A stretch of DNA of 64,000 nt from contig UGSS01000002.1 of the NCBI GenBank assembly GCA_900454475.1, forward strand, positions 853,605-917,604. The letters run 5' to 3'. Below, piece by piece: positions 1 through 10,180 of the stretch. This stretch comes from [Pasteurella] mairii (lineage in GTDB: Bacteria > Pseudomonadota > Gammaproteobacteria > Enterobacterales > Pasteurellaceae). The position numbers and the translations under genes were made by a program. The number at the start of each line of letters is the position of its first letter. The stretch's first letter is position 1. A model generated the notes under the pieces. It ran no database searches. It was not told the origin of the DNA and saw nothing but the letters and a program-made list of their open reading frames with translations.

Positions 1-1585
1 TGATGATTTGCATTGGTGGGCGAATGGTGTTGGCGGTGGTGTGAACTGCACCAGAGACCAACCCGTCCACTTCGTTTGCTTCTAACATCATAGTACCAAG
101 AACTACGGTATCTTCTAATTGTTCACGTGCCGCTTCTTCGGTCATACCTTTATTTTTACGCAATTCGACTAAACGTGCTACGTAGTTTTCGCGTACCGTA
201 ACCGGATCGATTACGGTAATACCCGCGCCAAGTTGGACACCTTGTGCATCTGCAACGCGTTTAACATCTGCAGGGTTGGCTAATAATACACATTCTGCGA
301 TACCGCGTTCAGCACAAAGTGAGGCAGCTTTGATGGTACGTGGTTCGTCCCCTTCCGGTAATACAATACGTTTTTTCGCGCTGCGTGCCAATTCGGTTAA
401 TTGGAAACGGAACGCCGGAGGAGAAAGACGACGAGAACGAGAGGAAGCTGCGACGATACTGTTGATAAAGTCAGCATCAAATTGTTGGCTGGTGTATTGT
501 TTGATATTTTCAATACGTTCTTTATCATCAACAGGAACTTCCAAGTTAAAACTTTGTAAACTTAATGCAGTTTGCCAGGTGTTCCCTTCGATACGGAAAA
601 TTGGTAAACCGGTGTTTTCAAAAGTTGGACCACAGAGTTTTTGGATTTGGTTGTCGATACGATAGCCGCCAGTTAATAATACGCCGCCCAATTCAATTCC
701 GTTTTTAGAGGCTAATGCGGCGGCAACTAATACATCTGGACGATCGGCGGATGTAACAAGCAAGCTACCGGTACGGAAATGTTCGACCATATTGGGTAAG
801 GATCTGGCACAGAATGTGATACTACGAATACGGCGGGTTTTGATTTCACCTTCATTGATGATGCTGGCACTTAAATGATTTACTAAATCAATAGCACGTG
901 TCGCGATTAATTCCGCATTCCAAGTGATACAGGCAAGCACGTTAATCGGGCTTTTTTCGAATAATTTATACACTTCCGATACATTATTATGACTATGTTG
1001 GTAAGCATCAAAAATTTCGCTAAGATCCGGACGAGTACGACCTGATTCGTCAATTGGTGCATTAAATTTATTGATGACCACACCCAATAAATTTGGATTA
1101 TGTTTACCACCAAATTGAGAAGCTGCTGCTTCAATACGCTCTTTCAATTCCGCTGGCGTTTCGGTTGTTGGTGCGGCAACAAGAATAATTTCCGCATCTA
1201 AGGCTTGCGCAATTTCATAGTTAATGCTGTTCGCATAGCTATGTTTACGGGTTGGAATTAAGCCTTCAACTACAACGATTTCGTTGTTTTTCGCTAAGAT
1301 TTGATGATTTTCAACGATTTTTTCTAATAATATGTCGGATTGATTTTGACCGATCAGGCTTTCGGCAACACTCAACATAAACGGTTCGGCAGTTTCAATC
1401 GCTGTGCTAGTACGGATAATTGAAGTGGTGCGATCCAATTTATCTTCGTCGGTGTTCGGTTGTGAAATCGGTTTCATAAAGCCGATTTTAGTCCCTTTTT
1501 CTTCTAAAGAACGGATTAAACCAAGACTAACGCTAGTTAATCCCACACCGGCACTGATAGGAATAAGAATAATAGTACGTGACAT
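1..1585 (-). CDS. pta: phosphate acetyltransferase (N-terminal part, cut by window edge)
   Basis: Pta makes acetyl phosphate and CoA from acetyl-CoA and phosphate in the cytoplasm, the first step of acetate fermentation with AckA. The reading frame starts at the ATG at 1585 (protein begins [15 protein letters not shown]) and stays open for 528 codons to position 1. The edge codons read [16 protein letters not shown], which matches the catalytic Pta domain ([13 protein letters not shown] in E. coli). About 180 C-terminal residues are outside the window, judging by the roughly 710-residue long form, which carries an N-terminal P-loop-like domain. It follows ackA on the same strand, 63 bases after its stop, the usual ackA-pta order. 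I see no in-frame stop. Confidence 0.95.
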   Translation of the reverse strand, partial: MSRTIILIPISAGVGLTSVSLGLIRSLEEKGTKIGFMKPISQPNTDEDKLDRTTSIIRTSTAIETAEPFMLSVAESLIGQNQSDILLEKIVENHQILAKNNEIVVVEGLIPTRKHSYANSINYEIAQALDAEIILVAAPTTETPAELKERIEAAASQFGGKHNPNLLGVVINKFNAPIDESGRTRPDLSEIFDAYQHSHNNVSEVYKLFEKSPINVLACITWNAELIATRAIDLVNHLSASIINEGEIKTRRIRSITFCARSLPNMVEHFRTGSLLVTSADRPDVLVAAALASKNGIELGGVLLTGGYRIDNQIQKLCGPTFENTGLPIFRIEGNTWQTALSLQSFNLEVPVDDKERIENIKQYTSQQFDADFINSIVAASSRSRRLSPPAFRFQLTELARSAKKRIVLPEGDEPRTIKAASLCAERGIAECVLLANPADVKRVADAQGVQLGAGITVIDPVTVRENYVARLVELRKNKGMTEEAAREQLEDTVVLGTMMLEANEVDGLVSGAVHTTANTIRPPMQII

Positions 1586-1618
1586 AATAAACCTTATTTA
1601 TCTTTGATGAAAAGAAAA

Positions 1619-1638
1619 CTGCCGAATAATCTCGGCAG
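1619..1638 (-). terminator. hairpin between ackA and pta
   Basis: A 7-bp stem (CTGCCGA / TCGGCAG) with a 6-base loop lies in the ackA-pta gap. Read on the minus strand it is followed by a T-rich stretch (TTTTCTTTTC). It may partly terminate the ackA transcript or stabilise its 3' end, so that pta is expressed at a lower level. Read-through into pta is expected because pta has little room for its own promoter. Confidence 0.5.
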
Positions 1639-1648
1639 TCTGTTTTTA

Positions 1649-2869
1649 TTATTTGATACAGAGACGCGCTGTATCTTGAGCAATCACTAATTCTTCATTA
1701 GTTGGAATAACCATCGCCACTGGCGTATTATCTGTGGTAATGATGCCTTCATTCCCAAAACGCGCTGCTAAGTTTTTCTCATTATCGATGCTATAACCGA
1801 ATAATTTTAAGTGATTTAAGGTGATTTCACGAACGTGAGCCGAGTTTTCACCGATACCGCCGGTAAATACGATAGCATCTAAACGTTCGCCGATAACCGC
1901 CATGTAAGAACCGATATATTTTGCTAAACGATAGCAGTACACATCTAATGCACGACGCGCTGGAACACGTAAGGATTCGTCTTCGTTGTCGTAGTTGTCT
2001 TCTGCAAAGCGGCAGTCGCTGGTGACTTCAGTTAAGCCTAAAAGACCAGATTTTTTGGTTAAAGTAGTGTTGATTTCATCAACTGACATACCTAATGTAT
2101 CGTGCATATAGAATACGATTGCCGGATCGATATCGCCAGAACGGGTACCCATTACCAAACCTTCTAACGGTGTTAAACCCATGGAAGTATCAATACATTC
2201 ACCATGACGAACTGCAGAAACAGAACCACCGTTACCTAAGTGACAAGTAATGACGTTAACTTTATCTTCTGCTACGCCTAAACGTTTTGCAGCTTCGCGG
2301 CTAACAAAGTAGTGGCTGGTACCATGTGCGCCATAACGACGAACGCCATGTTCTCTATATAATGAGTATGGAAGTGCATATAAGAATGCTTCTTCAGGCA
2401 TTGTGGTGTGGAATGCGGTGTCGAATACTGCCACATTTTTGTCTTTTAAATGTGGGAACATTTTGAACGCTTCTTGAATACCGATTAAGTGTGCCGGATT
2501 GTGAAGCGGTGCAAATTGGATAGCATCTTCAATCCCTTTAACAACATCATCATTAATCACGACAGATGATGTGAATTTTTCACCACCGTGAACAATACGG
2601 TGACCAATAGCAACGATATCGTCTTTTAATGATGAATCTAATGGAAAAATGTGATTAACAATAAATGCTAAGGCTTCACTGTGAGCAGCACCTGCACCTA
2701 AATCAGCATTCCCCTTTTCACCGTGTAATTTCCATTTAATACGCGCGTCATCTAAATGGAATGCTTCGGCTAAACCGGATAGTTTTTCATCACCGGAAAT
2801 GGGATCTAAAATGGAAAATTTTAATGAGGAACTACCGCAGTTGAGGATAAGAACTAACTTTTGAGACAT
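1649..2869 (-). CDS. ackA: acetate kinase
   Basis: AckA converts acetyl phosphate and ADP to acetate and ATP, the energy-yielding second step of the Pta-AckA pathway. The protein is 406 residues, close to the usual 400. It starts [19 protein letters not shown], carrying the N-terminal ASKHA-fold phosphate motif. Other family motifs are [56 protein letters not shown] and FTGGIGENS. The frame is open for 54 codons upstream, but that AT-rich stretch has no family similarity, so the ATG at 2869 is preferred. The gene leads the ackA-pta operon and diverges from yfbV, the same neighbour as in E. coli. Confidence 0.97.
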   Translation of the reverse strand: MSQKLVLILNCGSSSLKFSILDPISGDEKLSGLAEAFHLDDARIKWKLHGEKGNADLGAGAAHSEALAFIVNHIFPLDSSLKDDIVAIGHRIVHGGEKFTSSVVINDDVVKGIEDAIQFAPLHNPAHLIGIQEAFKMFPHLKDKNVAVFDTAFHTTMPEEAFLYALPYSLYREHGVRRYGAHGTSHYFVSREAAKRLGVAEDKVNVITCHLGNGGSVSAVRHGECIDTSMGLTPLEGLVMGTRSGDIDPAIVFYMHDTLGMSVDEINTTLTKKSGLLGLTEVTSDCRFAEDNYDNEDESLRVPARRALDVYCYRLAKYIGSYMAVIGERLDAIVFTGGIGENSAHVREITLNHLKLFGYSIDNEKNLAARFGNEGIITTDNTPVAMVIPTNEELVIAQDTARLCIK

Positions 2870-3140
2870 ACATAACCTATATTTTTGATTAATGTTAAAC
2901 GAAACTCGTTCAATATGTAAAACCGAACGAATATGCTGGTAAAATCTAAAACTTCTATAGAATACACTTTTCAGCGGATAAAATAAATTAAGAACCGCAA
3001 AAAATGCGTACTTTATCAAAAAAAATATCAAAAATTCAAAAAAAATTATAACTCTATTGGATTTGAATACCCAAATTTAGGCTGATTTTACTCCGAAAAA
3101 TATGTTATCGTGTAACAAATTGTCATCACTAAGGAGCAAC

Positions 3141-3584
3141 ATGAGTTTTTTCTCCACCTTAAAACAAGGGCAGCATTATTTAACTACTTGGGTATTAAAA
3201 GATAAATTAGGCATGATTTTTCCGGAAAACCGCGTTATCAAGGCGACCTTGTTTGCGCAAAAATTTATGCCATTTGTGGCGGTATTTTCCATTGTATGGC
3301 AACAGCTTTACATGAAATCCGCTTATTTCGCCTTAGTTATCGCTATTTTGACCGCACTTTTTTCACTTTGTCTGCCATTACAAGGCTTATATTGGTTAGG
3401 GAAACGGGCGCAAACGCCCTTATCCGCGGGGTCTGTACAATGGTTTGTGAAAATTTATACGCAAGTTCATGCGCAAGACGATACGCTATTTCCTTATCCA
3501 GAAAAGCCGACGTATTATGATTTAGCCCGTTTATTGCGCAAAGCCGAACAGAAATTACCGCCGAGTTTTTGGGATGAAATATAG
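3141..3584 (+). CDS. yfbV: YfbV family inner-membrane protein (UPF0208)
   Basis: This is a 147-residue protein with two membrane segments (about residues 35-80). It keeps the family signature GQHYLTTWVLKDKLGMIFPENRVIK and a GLYWLGKRAQTPL segment. In E. coli YfbV is reported to limit the effect of MatP outside the Ter macrodomain; its biochemical role is unclear. The start at 3141 has AAGGAG eight bases upstream; a further ATG 39 bases upstream lacks this and family similarity. The yfbV-ackA divergent pair is conserved synteny. A matP gene is also in this window (48458-48910). Confidence 0.9.
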   Translation: MSFFSTLKQGQHYLTTWVLKDKLGMIFPENRVIKATLFAQKFMPFVAVFSIVWQQLYMKSAYFALVIAILTALFSLCLPLQGLYWLGKRAQTPLSAGSVQWFVKIYTQVHAQDDTLFPYPEKPTYYDLARLLRKAEQKLPPSFWDEI

Positions 3585-3646
3585 CAGAAAATGAAGAAAA
3601 GTATCACTGCAAACCTAGTTAGTTTGCAGTGAGCTGGGCAGAGGAA

Positions 3647-4579
3647 TTATTTCTCGTTTTTGATACTAGAGAAAATATTCGCTAAGATTGGACCGGAGAC
3701 ATTGTGCCAAAAGCTAAATACTGCACTTGGTACTGCCGCAATCGGATTGAAATGCGCCGCCGCTAATGCCGCACCTAAACCAGAGTTTTGCATTCCTACC
3801 TCAATAGAAACCGCTTTACTGTCTGCGGTGTTTAATTTAAAGAGTTTGGCAAAGCCAAAACCAAGCAGATAACCTAAACAGTTGTGCAAGACGACAACAA
3901 TAAAAATTAATAATCCTGATTCAATAATTTTATCTTTACTAACCGCGACCACCGCCGACAAGATCAACACAATAGAAATTACTGAAAGCAGCGGCATAGT
4001 TTGGCTGATTTCAGCAATTTTGTTTTTAAACAAGGCTCTTACCACTAATCCTAGGAAAATAGGGAATAATACCATCTGTAACACCGACATAAACATAGCC
4101 GAAGCGTTAATATCCAACCATTGGCTGGCTAAGACGTAGAAAATTGCTGGGGTTAAAAGTGGCGAAAGCAAGGTGGAAATTGTGGTACAAGCAACGGATA
4201 AGGCGGTGTTTCCTTTGGCTAAATAGGTCATCACATTAGATGAAGTACCGCCAGGGCAAGATCCAACCAAGATCACGCCAATAGCCAATTCCGCCGGCAG
4301 ATTAAAACCAGTTGCCAGCGCAAATGCGATAAGTGGCATAATCACAAATTGTCCGATAACGCCGATAACCACCGCTTTTGGATGTCTTAAAACTTCACCG
4401 AAATCATTAAAAGTCAAGGTAATTCCCATACCGAACATCACAATGCCCAATAGGTAAGGAATTAAGCGACTAAATACGACAAAATATTGCGGAAATTGAA
4501 AGGCTAAAAACGCGAATAGCAATACCCACAAGGCGAAGGTTTTACTGATAAATTGAGTGAATTTTAATAGTGTTTGCAT
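3647..4579 (-). CDS. bile acid:sodium symporter (BASS) family transporter
   Basis: The 310-residue inner-membrane protein has about nine or ten hydrophobic segments spread over its whole length. Family features include GMGITLTFNDF near residue 55, the discontinuous-helix stretch LVGSCPGGTSSNVMTYLAKGNTALSVACT (about residues 107-135) and VGMQNSGLGAALA near residue 263. Prokaryotic members move organic acids such as pantoate, pyruvate or bile acids with sodium; the substrate here cannot be read from the sequence. It is a single gene facing yfbV, with no metabolic partner beside it. Confidence 0.85.
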   Translation of the reverse strand: MQTLLKFTQFISKTFALWVLLFAFLAFQFPQYFVVFSRLIPYLLGIVMFGMGITLTFNDFGEVLRHPKAVVIGVIGQFVIMPLIAFALATGFNLPAELAIGVILVGSCPGGTSSNVMTYLAKGNTALSVACTTISTLLSPLLTPAIFYVLASQWLDINASAMFMSVLQMVLFPIFLGLVVRALFKNKIAEISQTMPLLSVISIVLILSAVVAVSKDKIIESGLLIFIVVVLHNCLGYLLGFGFAKLFKLNTADSKAVSIEVGMQNSGLGAALAAAHFNPIAAVPSAVFSFWHNVSGPILANIFSSIKNEK

Positions 4580-4766
4580 GAATTATCCTTAAAAGATTTA
4601 TTTTAACGTTTGAAAAAAATAACATAAAAAAGATTTATTGCAATACAGATTAGGGAGGATGTTTTATTTTATCCATGAAAGCGTATTCCAACTTTGCCGC
4701 TAAATTGTGGTATAGTGTAGCCCTTTTTTATTAACCGACGAGTTTGAAAAAACCGCAATTTCTACT

Positions 4767-4782
4767 ACGCAAACGTTTTCGT
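4767..4782 (+). promoter_or_regulatory. PurR operator upstream of cvpA-purF
   Basis: The 16 bases ACGCAAACGTTTTCGT match the PurR consensus (ACGCAAACGTTTKCNT). A TAGAAT at 4790-4795 could be the -10 element, so the operator would cover the -35 region, giving repression when hypoxanthine or guanine is plentiful. It lies 55 bases before cvpA, the same arrangement as in E. coli. Confidence 0.88.
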
Positions 4783-4836
4783 TTTTTGCTAGAATAGTGC
4801 GGTCGAAAAAAATGAGTCTTTTTTAGAGATGATTTA

Positions 4837-5334
4837 ATGGATAGTTATATTGACCTCATTATTATTGGAATCATTGCCTTTTCCGTGATTGTCAGTTTGC
4901 TGCGCGGATTTGTGCGTGAAGTGATGTCGTTAGCCAGCTGGGTAGTTGCATTTTTGGTGGCAAATAATTTTTACCCTTATCTTGCCAATTACTTAACCCA
5001 AATTCAATCCCCGTATTTACGGGATGGGGCGGCGATTGCGATTTTGTTCGTTGCCACGTTGATTATTGGCGCCATTGTCAATTATGTGATTAGTCAGTTA
5101 GTGGATAAAACGGGGTTAAGCGGTACCGATCGGGTGTTAGGCGCTTGTTTCGGTTTGTTGCGTGGTGTACTTATCGTGGCGGCGTTACTATTCTTTGTCG
5201 ATACATTTACGAATTTCAGCCAAAGTGACTGGTGGAAGAATTCCAAATTAATACCGCACTTTGGGTTTATTGTTGAATGGTTCTTTCAACAATTAAAAGA
5301 AAATTCAAGTTTACTTAATTCACCGTTAAAATAG
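4837..5334 (+). CDS. cvpA: CvpA family membrane protein
   Basis: This 165-residue protein has four predicted membrane helices (about residues 5-25, 30-50, 62-85 and 100-122). It starts [21 protein letters not shown] and has the conserved stretch [16 protein letters not shown]. CvpA is named for its need in colicin V production and has since been linked to envelope stress and purine-operon control; its molecular role is not settled. It is the first gene of the PurR-controlled operon, with purF 14 bases downstream. Confidence 0.95.
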   Translation: MDSYIDLIIIGIIAFSVIVSLLRGFVREVMSLASWVVAFLVANNFYPYLANYLTQIQSPYLRDGAAIAILFVATLIIGAIVNYVISQLVDKTGLSGTDRVLGACFGLLRGVLIVAALLFFVDTFTNFSQSDWWKNSKLIPHFGFIVEWFFQQLKENSSLLNSPLK

Positions 5335-5348
5335 AGGATCAACCCAGT

Positions 5349-6860
5349 ATGTGTGGTATTGTTGGAATTGTCAGTCAAAGCCCGGTTAATCAATCCATTT
5401 ATGATGCATTAACCTTATTGCAGCATCGCGGACAAGACGCTGCCGGAATTGTTACCGTGGACGACGAAAATCGTTTTCGTTTGCGCAAAGCCAATGGTTT
5501 AGTCAGTGATGTATTTCAACAAATCCATATGCTTCGATTACAAGGTAATGCCGGAATTGGTCATGTGCGTTATCCGACAGCGGGAAGCTCAAGCGTATCA
5601 GAAGCGCAACCTTTTTACGTCAATTCGCCTTATGGCTTGACCTTAGTTCATAACGGAAACTTGACCAATTCGGAGCAATTAAAAGAGAAGTTATTTAGCT
5701 TGGCGCGCCGTCATGTCAATACCACTTCGGATTCTGAAGTGTTATTGAATATTTTGGCATACCATTTGGATCAAACACAAACTTACCAATTAAGTCCACA
5801 AGATATTTTTAGCGCAATTCAATCTACCCATCAGGATATTCGCGGGGCGTATGCTTGTGTTGCAATGATTATCGGACATGGGATGGTAGCGTTTCGCGAT
5901 CCGCACGGAATTCGTCCGCTGGTATTGGGCAAGCGGGAAGAAAATGGCAAAACCGAATATATGTTTGCCTCGGAAAGTATTGCGCTTGATATTGTCGGTT
6001 TTGAGTTTGTGCGTGATGTTCAGGCGGGAGAGGCGATTTACGTCACCTTTGATGGACAATTGTATGCCCAGCAATGTGCAGAGAACCCGCGTTTAACTCC
6101 TTGTATTTTTGAATATGTTTATTTTGCTCGCCCAGATTCTTATATTGATGGCGTATCCGTTTATGCTGCACGTGTTCACATGGGCGAACGCTTGGGCGAA
6201 AAAATTGCGCGTGAATGGAAAGCGTTAGATATTGATGTGGTGATTCCGGTGCCGGAAACGTCCAACGATATTGCGTTGCGTATTGCGCATATTTTAGGCA
6301 AACCTTATCGTCAAGGCTTTGTGAAAAACCGCTATGTAGGACGTACGTTCATTATGCCGGGGCAAACCCAACGGGTAAGTGCGGTAAGACGGAAATTAAA
6401 TACTATTTCTTCCGAATTTAAAGGCAAAAATGTGTTATTGGTTGACGATTCTATTGTGCGCGGTACAACTTCAAAACAAATCGTCGATATGGCAAAAGCA
6501 GCCGGAGCGAAGAAAATTTATTTTGCATCAGCAGCGCCGGAAATTCGCTATCCGAATGTGTATGGTATTGATATGCCGACAAAAACCGAACTTATCGCTT
6601 ATGGTCGCGAGGTGGACGAAATTGCGCGGCTAATCGGTGTAGATCGCTTGATTTTCCAAGATCTTGAAGCCTTAACCCGCTCCGTACAACAAGAAAATCC
6701 GAATATTACTGATTTTGATTGTTCGGTCTTTACCGGCGTATATATCACTGGCGATATTACCGCCGAATATTTGGATAATATCGCCGGATTACGTAACGAT
6801 AGTGCGAAGAAAAAACGCGAAAAAGACGCCACTAACCTAGAAATTCACAATGAACGCTAA
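5349..6860 (+). CDS. purF: amidophosphoribosyltransferase
   Basis: PurF catalyses the first committed step of purine synthesis, PRPP plus glutamine to 5-phosphoribosylamine. The 503-residue protein begins [10 protein letters not shown], where Cys2 is the N-terminal nucleophile of the class II glutamine amidotransferase domain (residues 2-235). The phosphoribosyltransferase domain carries the PRPP loop [19 protein letters not shown] near residue 363. A GAGGATC ribosome site precedes the ATG. The end overlaps ubiX by 11 bases, which suggests translational coupling. Length is normal for the E. coli type. Confidence 0.98.
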   Translation: MCGIVGIVSQSPVNQSIYDALTLLQHRGQDAAGIVTVDDENRFRLRKANGLVSDVFQQIHMLRLQGNAGIGHVRYPTAGSSSVSEAQPFYVNSPYGLTLVHNGNLTNSEQLKEKLFSLARRHVNTTSDSEVLLNILAYHLDQTQTYQLSPQDIFSAIQSTHQDIRGAYACVAMIIGHGMVAFRDPHGIRPLVLGKREENGKTEYMFASESIALDIVGFEFVRDVQAGEAIYVTFDGQLYAQQCAENPRLTPCIFEYVYFARPDSYIDGVSVYAARVHMGERLGEKIAREWKALDIDVVIPVPETSNDIALRIAHILGKPYRQGFVKNRYVGRTFIMPGQTQRVSAVRRKLNTISSEFKGKNVLLVDDSIVRGTTSKQIVDMAKAAGAKKIYFASAAPEIRYPNVYGIDMPTKTELIAYGREVDEIARLIGVDRLIFQDLEALTRSVQQENPNITDFDCSVFTGVYITGDITAEYLDNIAGLRNDSAKKKREKDATNLEIHNER

Positions 6861-7434
6861 GACAAAAAAACAACGTTTAATTATCGGTATCACCGGTGCT
6901 TCCGGTATTGTTTATGCGATACGTTTGCTTGAAGTTTTAAAATCTGTCGAGCAGATTGAAACGCATTTGGTGATTAGCAATGCGGCAAAACAGGCAATGG
7001 CGGTGGAAACAAATTATTCTGTACAACAAATTCGTGATTTAGCAGATTATAACTATGATGTGCGTGATATTGGTGCGGCAATCTCCTCCGGTTCTTACCA
7101 CACATTAGGGATGGTTGTGGTACCATGCTCGATTAAAACCTTATCCGGTATTGCCCATAGCTACACCGATGATTTGATTACGCGCGCTGCTGATGTTTGC
7201 TTAAAAGAACGTAAACCGCTGATTTTATGTGTGCGCGAAACGCCGCTGCATTTGGGGCATTTGCGCTTAATGACACAACTTGCGGAAATCGGCGGGCAAA
7301 TTGTGCCGCTGATGCCGGCGTTTTACCATCAGCCACAAAGCGTGGATGATATTATCAATCAAGGCGTTAACCGGCTTTGTGATCATCTTGGCATTGAATT
7401 GGAGCGAGATTTATTTCAGCGCTGGGGCGAATAG
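6850..7434 (+). CDS. ubiX: flavin prenyltransferase UbiX
   Basis: UbiX attaches a dimethylallyl group to FMN, making the prenylated flavin needed by the decarboxylase UbiD in ubiquinone synthesis. The 194-residue protein has the flavoprotein start [22 protein letters not shown], the segment [40 protein letters not shown] (cut here by family knowledge, not by a gap), and [13 protein letters not shown]. The start lies inside the end of purF (11-base overlap), so both are probably translated from one message. A paired-USS terminator follows. Confidence 0.96.
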   Translation: MNAKTKKQRLIIGITGASGIVYAIRLLEVLKSVEQIETHLVISNAAKQAMAVETNYSVQQIRDLADYNYDVRDIGAAISSGSYHTLGMVVVPCSIKTLSGIAHSYTDDLITRAADVCLKERKPLILCVRETPLHLGHLRLMTQLAEIGGQIVPLMPAFYHQPQSVDDIINQGVNRLCDHLGIELERDLFQRWGE

Positions 7435-7459
7435 ATTTTTGCTATTTAAAAATAGAGAA

Positions 7460-7521
7460 AAGTGCGGTCGTTTTTTTCCCCTGTTTTATGATACAAAACA
7501 GGATGAAACATGACCGCACTT
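7460..7521 (+). terminator. paired uptake-signal terminator after ubiX
   Basis: AAGTGCGGT at 7460-7468 and its complement ACCGCACTT at 7513-7521 form a long stem. A second hairpin, with arms CCTGTTTT and AAAACAGG at 7480-7502, is nested inside. T-runs follow on both strands. Such inverted pairs of uptake signals commonly serve as terminators in Pasteurellaceae. No gene is visible in the remaining bases up to 7744. Confidence 0.75.
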
Positions 7522-7744
7522 TATTTTTTAATGAAAAATATACTTTTGAAATAATGAGTTGCAGAGCATTTAAGCAACGCATTGATTTTTATCTTGTAGT
7601 AAAGAAATAGGATGAACGATCGTCTTATTTGAAAAGTTTTTCAATTATGAAATAAGAACATTATATTTATATGATAATCGGAAAAGATAAGGTGAACCCT
7701 TGGCTCACCTTACAAAAATAACGAGGCAATTTAATTTAAGCCCA

Positions 7745-9082
7745 TTAGGCTTTAATGGTTTTTTCCTCATGTTTGGCTAAAATCAGATAGCCGATCGCGG
7801 AAAAGACAGATAATGCTGCAATGATCACATAAGACCAGAACCAACCGAAAGTATCCGCCATAATTGGCATAATCCAGTTTGCTCCCATGTTGCCGATTAA
7901 GTAGGCGGTGACACCAACAAATCCAATGGCAGTACCTGCTACATTTAATGGCACAAAGTTAATTGTAAGAATATTTACAATCAGTTGTGGTCCATAAATT
8001 AACGCGCCTAGCACACCGCAAATGACTAACAACAACGCATAATTCGTGTTTTCGGCAACCGTAATTTTTTCATAGGCAAATACGACGCCCGCCATAATAA
8101 ATAAACCAATGGCGCCCATTTTTGCCATTTTATTGGGATATTTTGCCGCTAACCAAGCAAAGATCAAAGAACCTGGAATAGCAACCCATTCCAACACAGA
8201 AATTGCCATATGAGATTCAGCATCACCTAAGTGCGCCACTTCATGTAAATAAATTGGCATCCAGTCTTCAATTCCGAAACGGATAAAATAAAGTGCGACG
8301 TTAACCGCGGCAACCAATAATAATGCCGGATTTAAAAACACATATTTTTTAATTAATTGCCAGTAGGAGAGCGTATTTTTTTCTTCTTCAGATGCCACAT
8401 TCGATTCCCCTGCTTCGCCATACATTGTCCGCAGCGAATCTAATCCCTCTCCTTCCGGCGTATCCCCGCCATATTTCCAACAAAATAGTGCAAAGAGTAA
8501 AACTAATACCGCAGGGACTAAAAACGCCATGACAATATTGCCTGTATCCGGAACGATAAAGCCCATAGTAATCATCACAGAAATCATCATTGGTAATAAT
8601 GCCGATCCGATATTTTGAGAAATATTCCAACCGGCAATGGCTGCGCCACGAGTTTTATTTGGGTAATAATTGGCGATCATATTTTGCGAAGCTGGCGCCA
8701 AAGCACCTTGCACCACACCGCACAAGATAAGCAAAACGGCTAGCGTAGCAACTGAGGTATGGAAAAAACCGATGATAATACAAATTAATGCGCTGGCGGC
8801 AAGGCAGGTAGCAAATAATTTACGTAAACTGACACGGTCGCCTAATGCGCCCATATAAAATTTTGCTAAGCCATAAGAAATGGTTAAACAAGACAGCAAC
8901 ATAGCAATATCGGCTTTTTCCCAGCCGTTAGTCACCATAATGGATTTTGACATTAATTTGAAATTATTGCGTACTAAATAGGCACAAACATAACCTAAAA
9001 AAGCAACGATAAAAATCATTTTTTGTCGCTTTAAAAAGGCGCTGAATTTTTCAGGTTCCCTTTGCGGATAATTGAACTCCAT
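7745..9082 (-). CDS. MFS organophosphate:phosphate antiporter (GlpT/UhpT/PgtP type)
   Basis: This 445-residue membrane protein has about 12 predicted helices. Residues typical of the OPA family are visible: YLVRNNFKL near residue 36 (the arginine equivalent to GlpT R45), LYFIRFGIEDW near residue 267 (equivalent to R269), and the MFS loop MGALGDRVSLRK. These import a phosphorylated sugar, glycerol 3-phosphate or phosphoglycerate in exchange for phosphate. The histidine of GlpT (NCAHNVGG) is replaced by glutamine here (NISQNIGSA), so glycerol 3-phosphate is not assured. It stands alone, so context does not decide the substrate. Confidence 0.85.
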   Translation of the reverse strand: MEFNYPQREPEKFSAFLKRQKMIFIVAFLGYVCAYLVRNNFKLMSKSIMVTNGWEKADIAMLLSCLTISYGLAKFYMGALGDRVSLRKLFATCLAASALICIIIGFFHTSVATLAVLLILCGVVQGALAPASQNMIANYYPNKTRGAAIAGWNISQNIGSALLPMMISVMITMGFIVPDTGNIVMAFLVPAVLVLLFALFCWKYGGDTPEGEGLDSLRTMYGEAGESNVASEEEKNTLSYWQLIKKYVFLNPALLLVAAVNVALYFIRFGIEDWMPIYLHEVAHLGDAESHMAISVLEWVAIPGSLIFAWLAAKYPNKMAKMGAIGLFIMAGVVFAYEKITVAENTNYALLLVICGVLGALIYGPQLIVNILTINFVPLNVAGTAIGFVGVTAYLIGNMGANWIMPIMADTFGWFWSYVIIAALSVFSAIGYLILAKHEEKTIKA

Positions 9083-9229
9083 ATAGCACTCCTATTATTT
9101 ATAATAAACCGTAATAAAATATCACAATTTAAAATGTATCTAGTTAACTGAAAATTACAAGGGAGAAAATCGATTATTTTTAACAAATGCTATCTGGATC
9201 ACAGATTTCCTTACGAGATAACCTAATGA

Positions 9230-9415
9230 ATAGGAGGGTTATCTTATTGTGAAAATCTTGATTTAACGCGTCAAGGTCAAAGTTGGGACCAATTATACCG
9301 TAATGTGAAATTCAGCCCAGAAGTACAAAGCTGGACCGGTTTTGTCAACATGAAAATTCCTAATATCTTAGGGATGTATCGTTGGGTTTCTAACCACCGT
9401 CGTGGTAACTGGTAA
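9230..9415 (+). pseudogene. orphan C-terminal protein fragment, unidentified
   Basis: After a TGA at 9227 the frame stays open for 61 codons to a TAA at 9413. It reads protein-like sequence including LDLTRQGQSWDQLYRNV, FSPEVQSWTGFVNMKIP and a basic, aromatic end MYRWVSNHRRGNW. No start codon or ribosome site suits a full gene; the only ATG codons are deep inside. It looks like the 3' end of a gene whose 5' part has been lost. I do not recognise the family. A hairpin at 9216-9244 (AGATAACC / GGTTATCT) overlaps its left edge and may mark a junction. Confidence 0.45.
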
Positions 9416-9439
9416 TTTTCAGTTAATATAAATATGCCT

Positions 9440-9482
9440 AAAAGTGCAGTCGAATTTTTGTTTAAAATTGACCGCACTTTTT
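9440..9482 (-). terminator. paired uptake-signal terminator
   Basis: AAGTGCAGT (one base off the uptake signal) at 9442-9450 and ACCGCACTT at 9471-9479 make an imperfect stem with T-runs on the plus-strand side. It lies between the orphan fragment and the small lipoprotein gene, both of which run into it, so it can end transcripts from both sides. Confidence 0.6.
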
Positions 9483-9503
9483 TATCCTCTTTATCTGATA
9501 CGA

Positions 9504-9728
9504 TTAACGATCATATCGTGCAGATTGATATTTTACTTTCCCCTTTTTTACCTTAACAGGTTTCACTTTAACCGGTTTGATTTGGATAACATTCGGATGT
9601 ATTTTCACTCCAGTCACTTGTTTAATTTGACCTAAATGTCTGCCTTGATCAACCTGTACATGGCGAGTAGGTGTTATATAACACGCGCTCAATAGCGCAG
9701 TCATTATCATGACAAATATCATTTTCAT
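9504..9728 (-). CDS. small basic lipoprotein, hypothetical
   Basis: This 74-residue protein has a lipoprotein signal: MKMIFVMIMTALLSAC, with lipobox LSAC and lipidated Cys16. The mature part is short and lysine/valine rich, with a repeated VKPVKVKKGKVK-like stretch near residues 52-67. A GAGAATTC-type ribosome site lies upstream of the ATG. I do not recognise a family. Possible roles are an outer-membrane or peptidoglycan-associated small lipoprotein; the basic tail could touch anionic polymers, but this is inference. No partner gene is adjacent. Confidence 0.7.
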   Translation of the reverse strand: MKMIFVMIMTALLSACYITPTRHVQVDQGRHLGQIKQVTGVKIHPNVIQIKPVKVKPVKVKKGKVKYQSARYDR

Positions 9729-9842
9729 CAGAGAATTCTCCTATGTTTTAGAACTTATTTTGTTATATGTTATTTTTATTTCTATCAATAAAAAATTTGG
9801 CATCAAATTTGTTGATGCCAATTCAATCACAGCGTAATCAGA

Positions 9843-10058
9843 TTATCCTCTGTTTACGTTAAATTCCGCATTTTCGCCAACAATATCAATGAAGCTGGCA
9901 TCAAGATCAGATAATTTTGCTGCACCGCTTAATAACATTGCGGTTTTCAAATCGTTTGCTAACCATTCAATCACAGATTGAACACCTTCGGCACCGCCCA
10001 TTGCTAAACCATAAAGCATTGGACGATCCACTGCAACCGCGTTGCTGGCTGATATCAT
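9843..10058 (-). pseudogene. C-terminal fragment of an FMN-dependent lactate oxidase-type gene
   Basis: The frame encodes 71 residues that match only the C-terminal end of FMN-dependent alpha-hydroxyacid oxidases. AVAVDRPMLYGLAMGGAEGVQ corresponds to the family segment AVAVGRPVLYGLALGGAQGVQ, followed by a MLLSGAAKLSDL helix. In intact enzymes of about 350-390 residues this lies after the FMN phosphate site. The conserved glycine of VGRP is aspartate here. The bases upstream (10059-10180) do not continue the domain. It is therefore a 5'-truncated remnant, probably not functional. Confidence 0.75.
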
Positions 10059-10180
10059 AATGTTTTTTATCGCGATTTAATACTATAATCTGTTAAATTA
10101 TTATGTTGATTTGATATAAACACTTATTTTCTTTAGTTAAAGAGCAACTTGTCACACTTGAAATATTGCACAATAAAATC

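Noticed and set aside
276..665. Plus-strand open frame of 129 codons inside pta
   Set aside because: It overlaps pta on the other strand throughout and its sequence is not protein-like; it is a shadow of the real gene.
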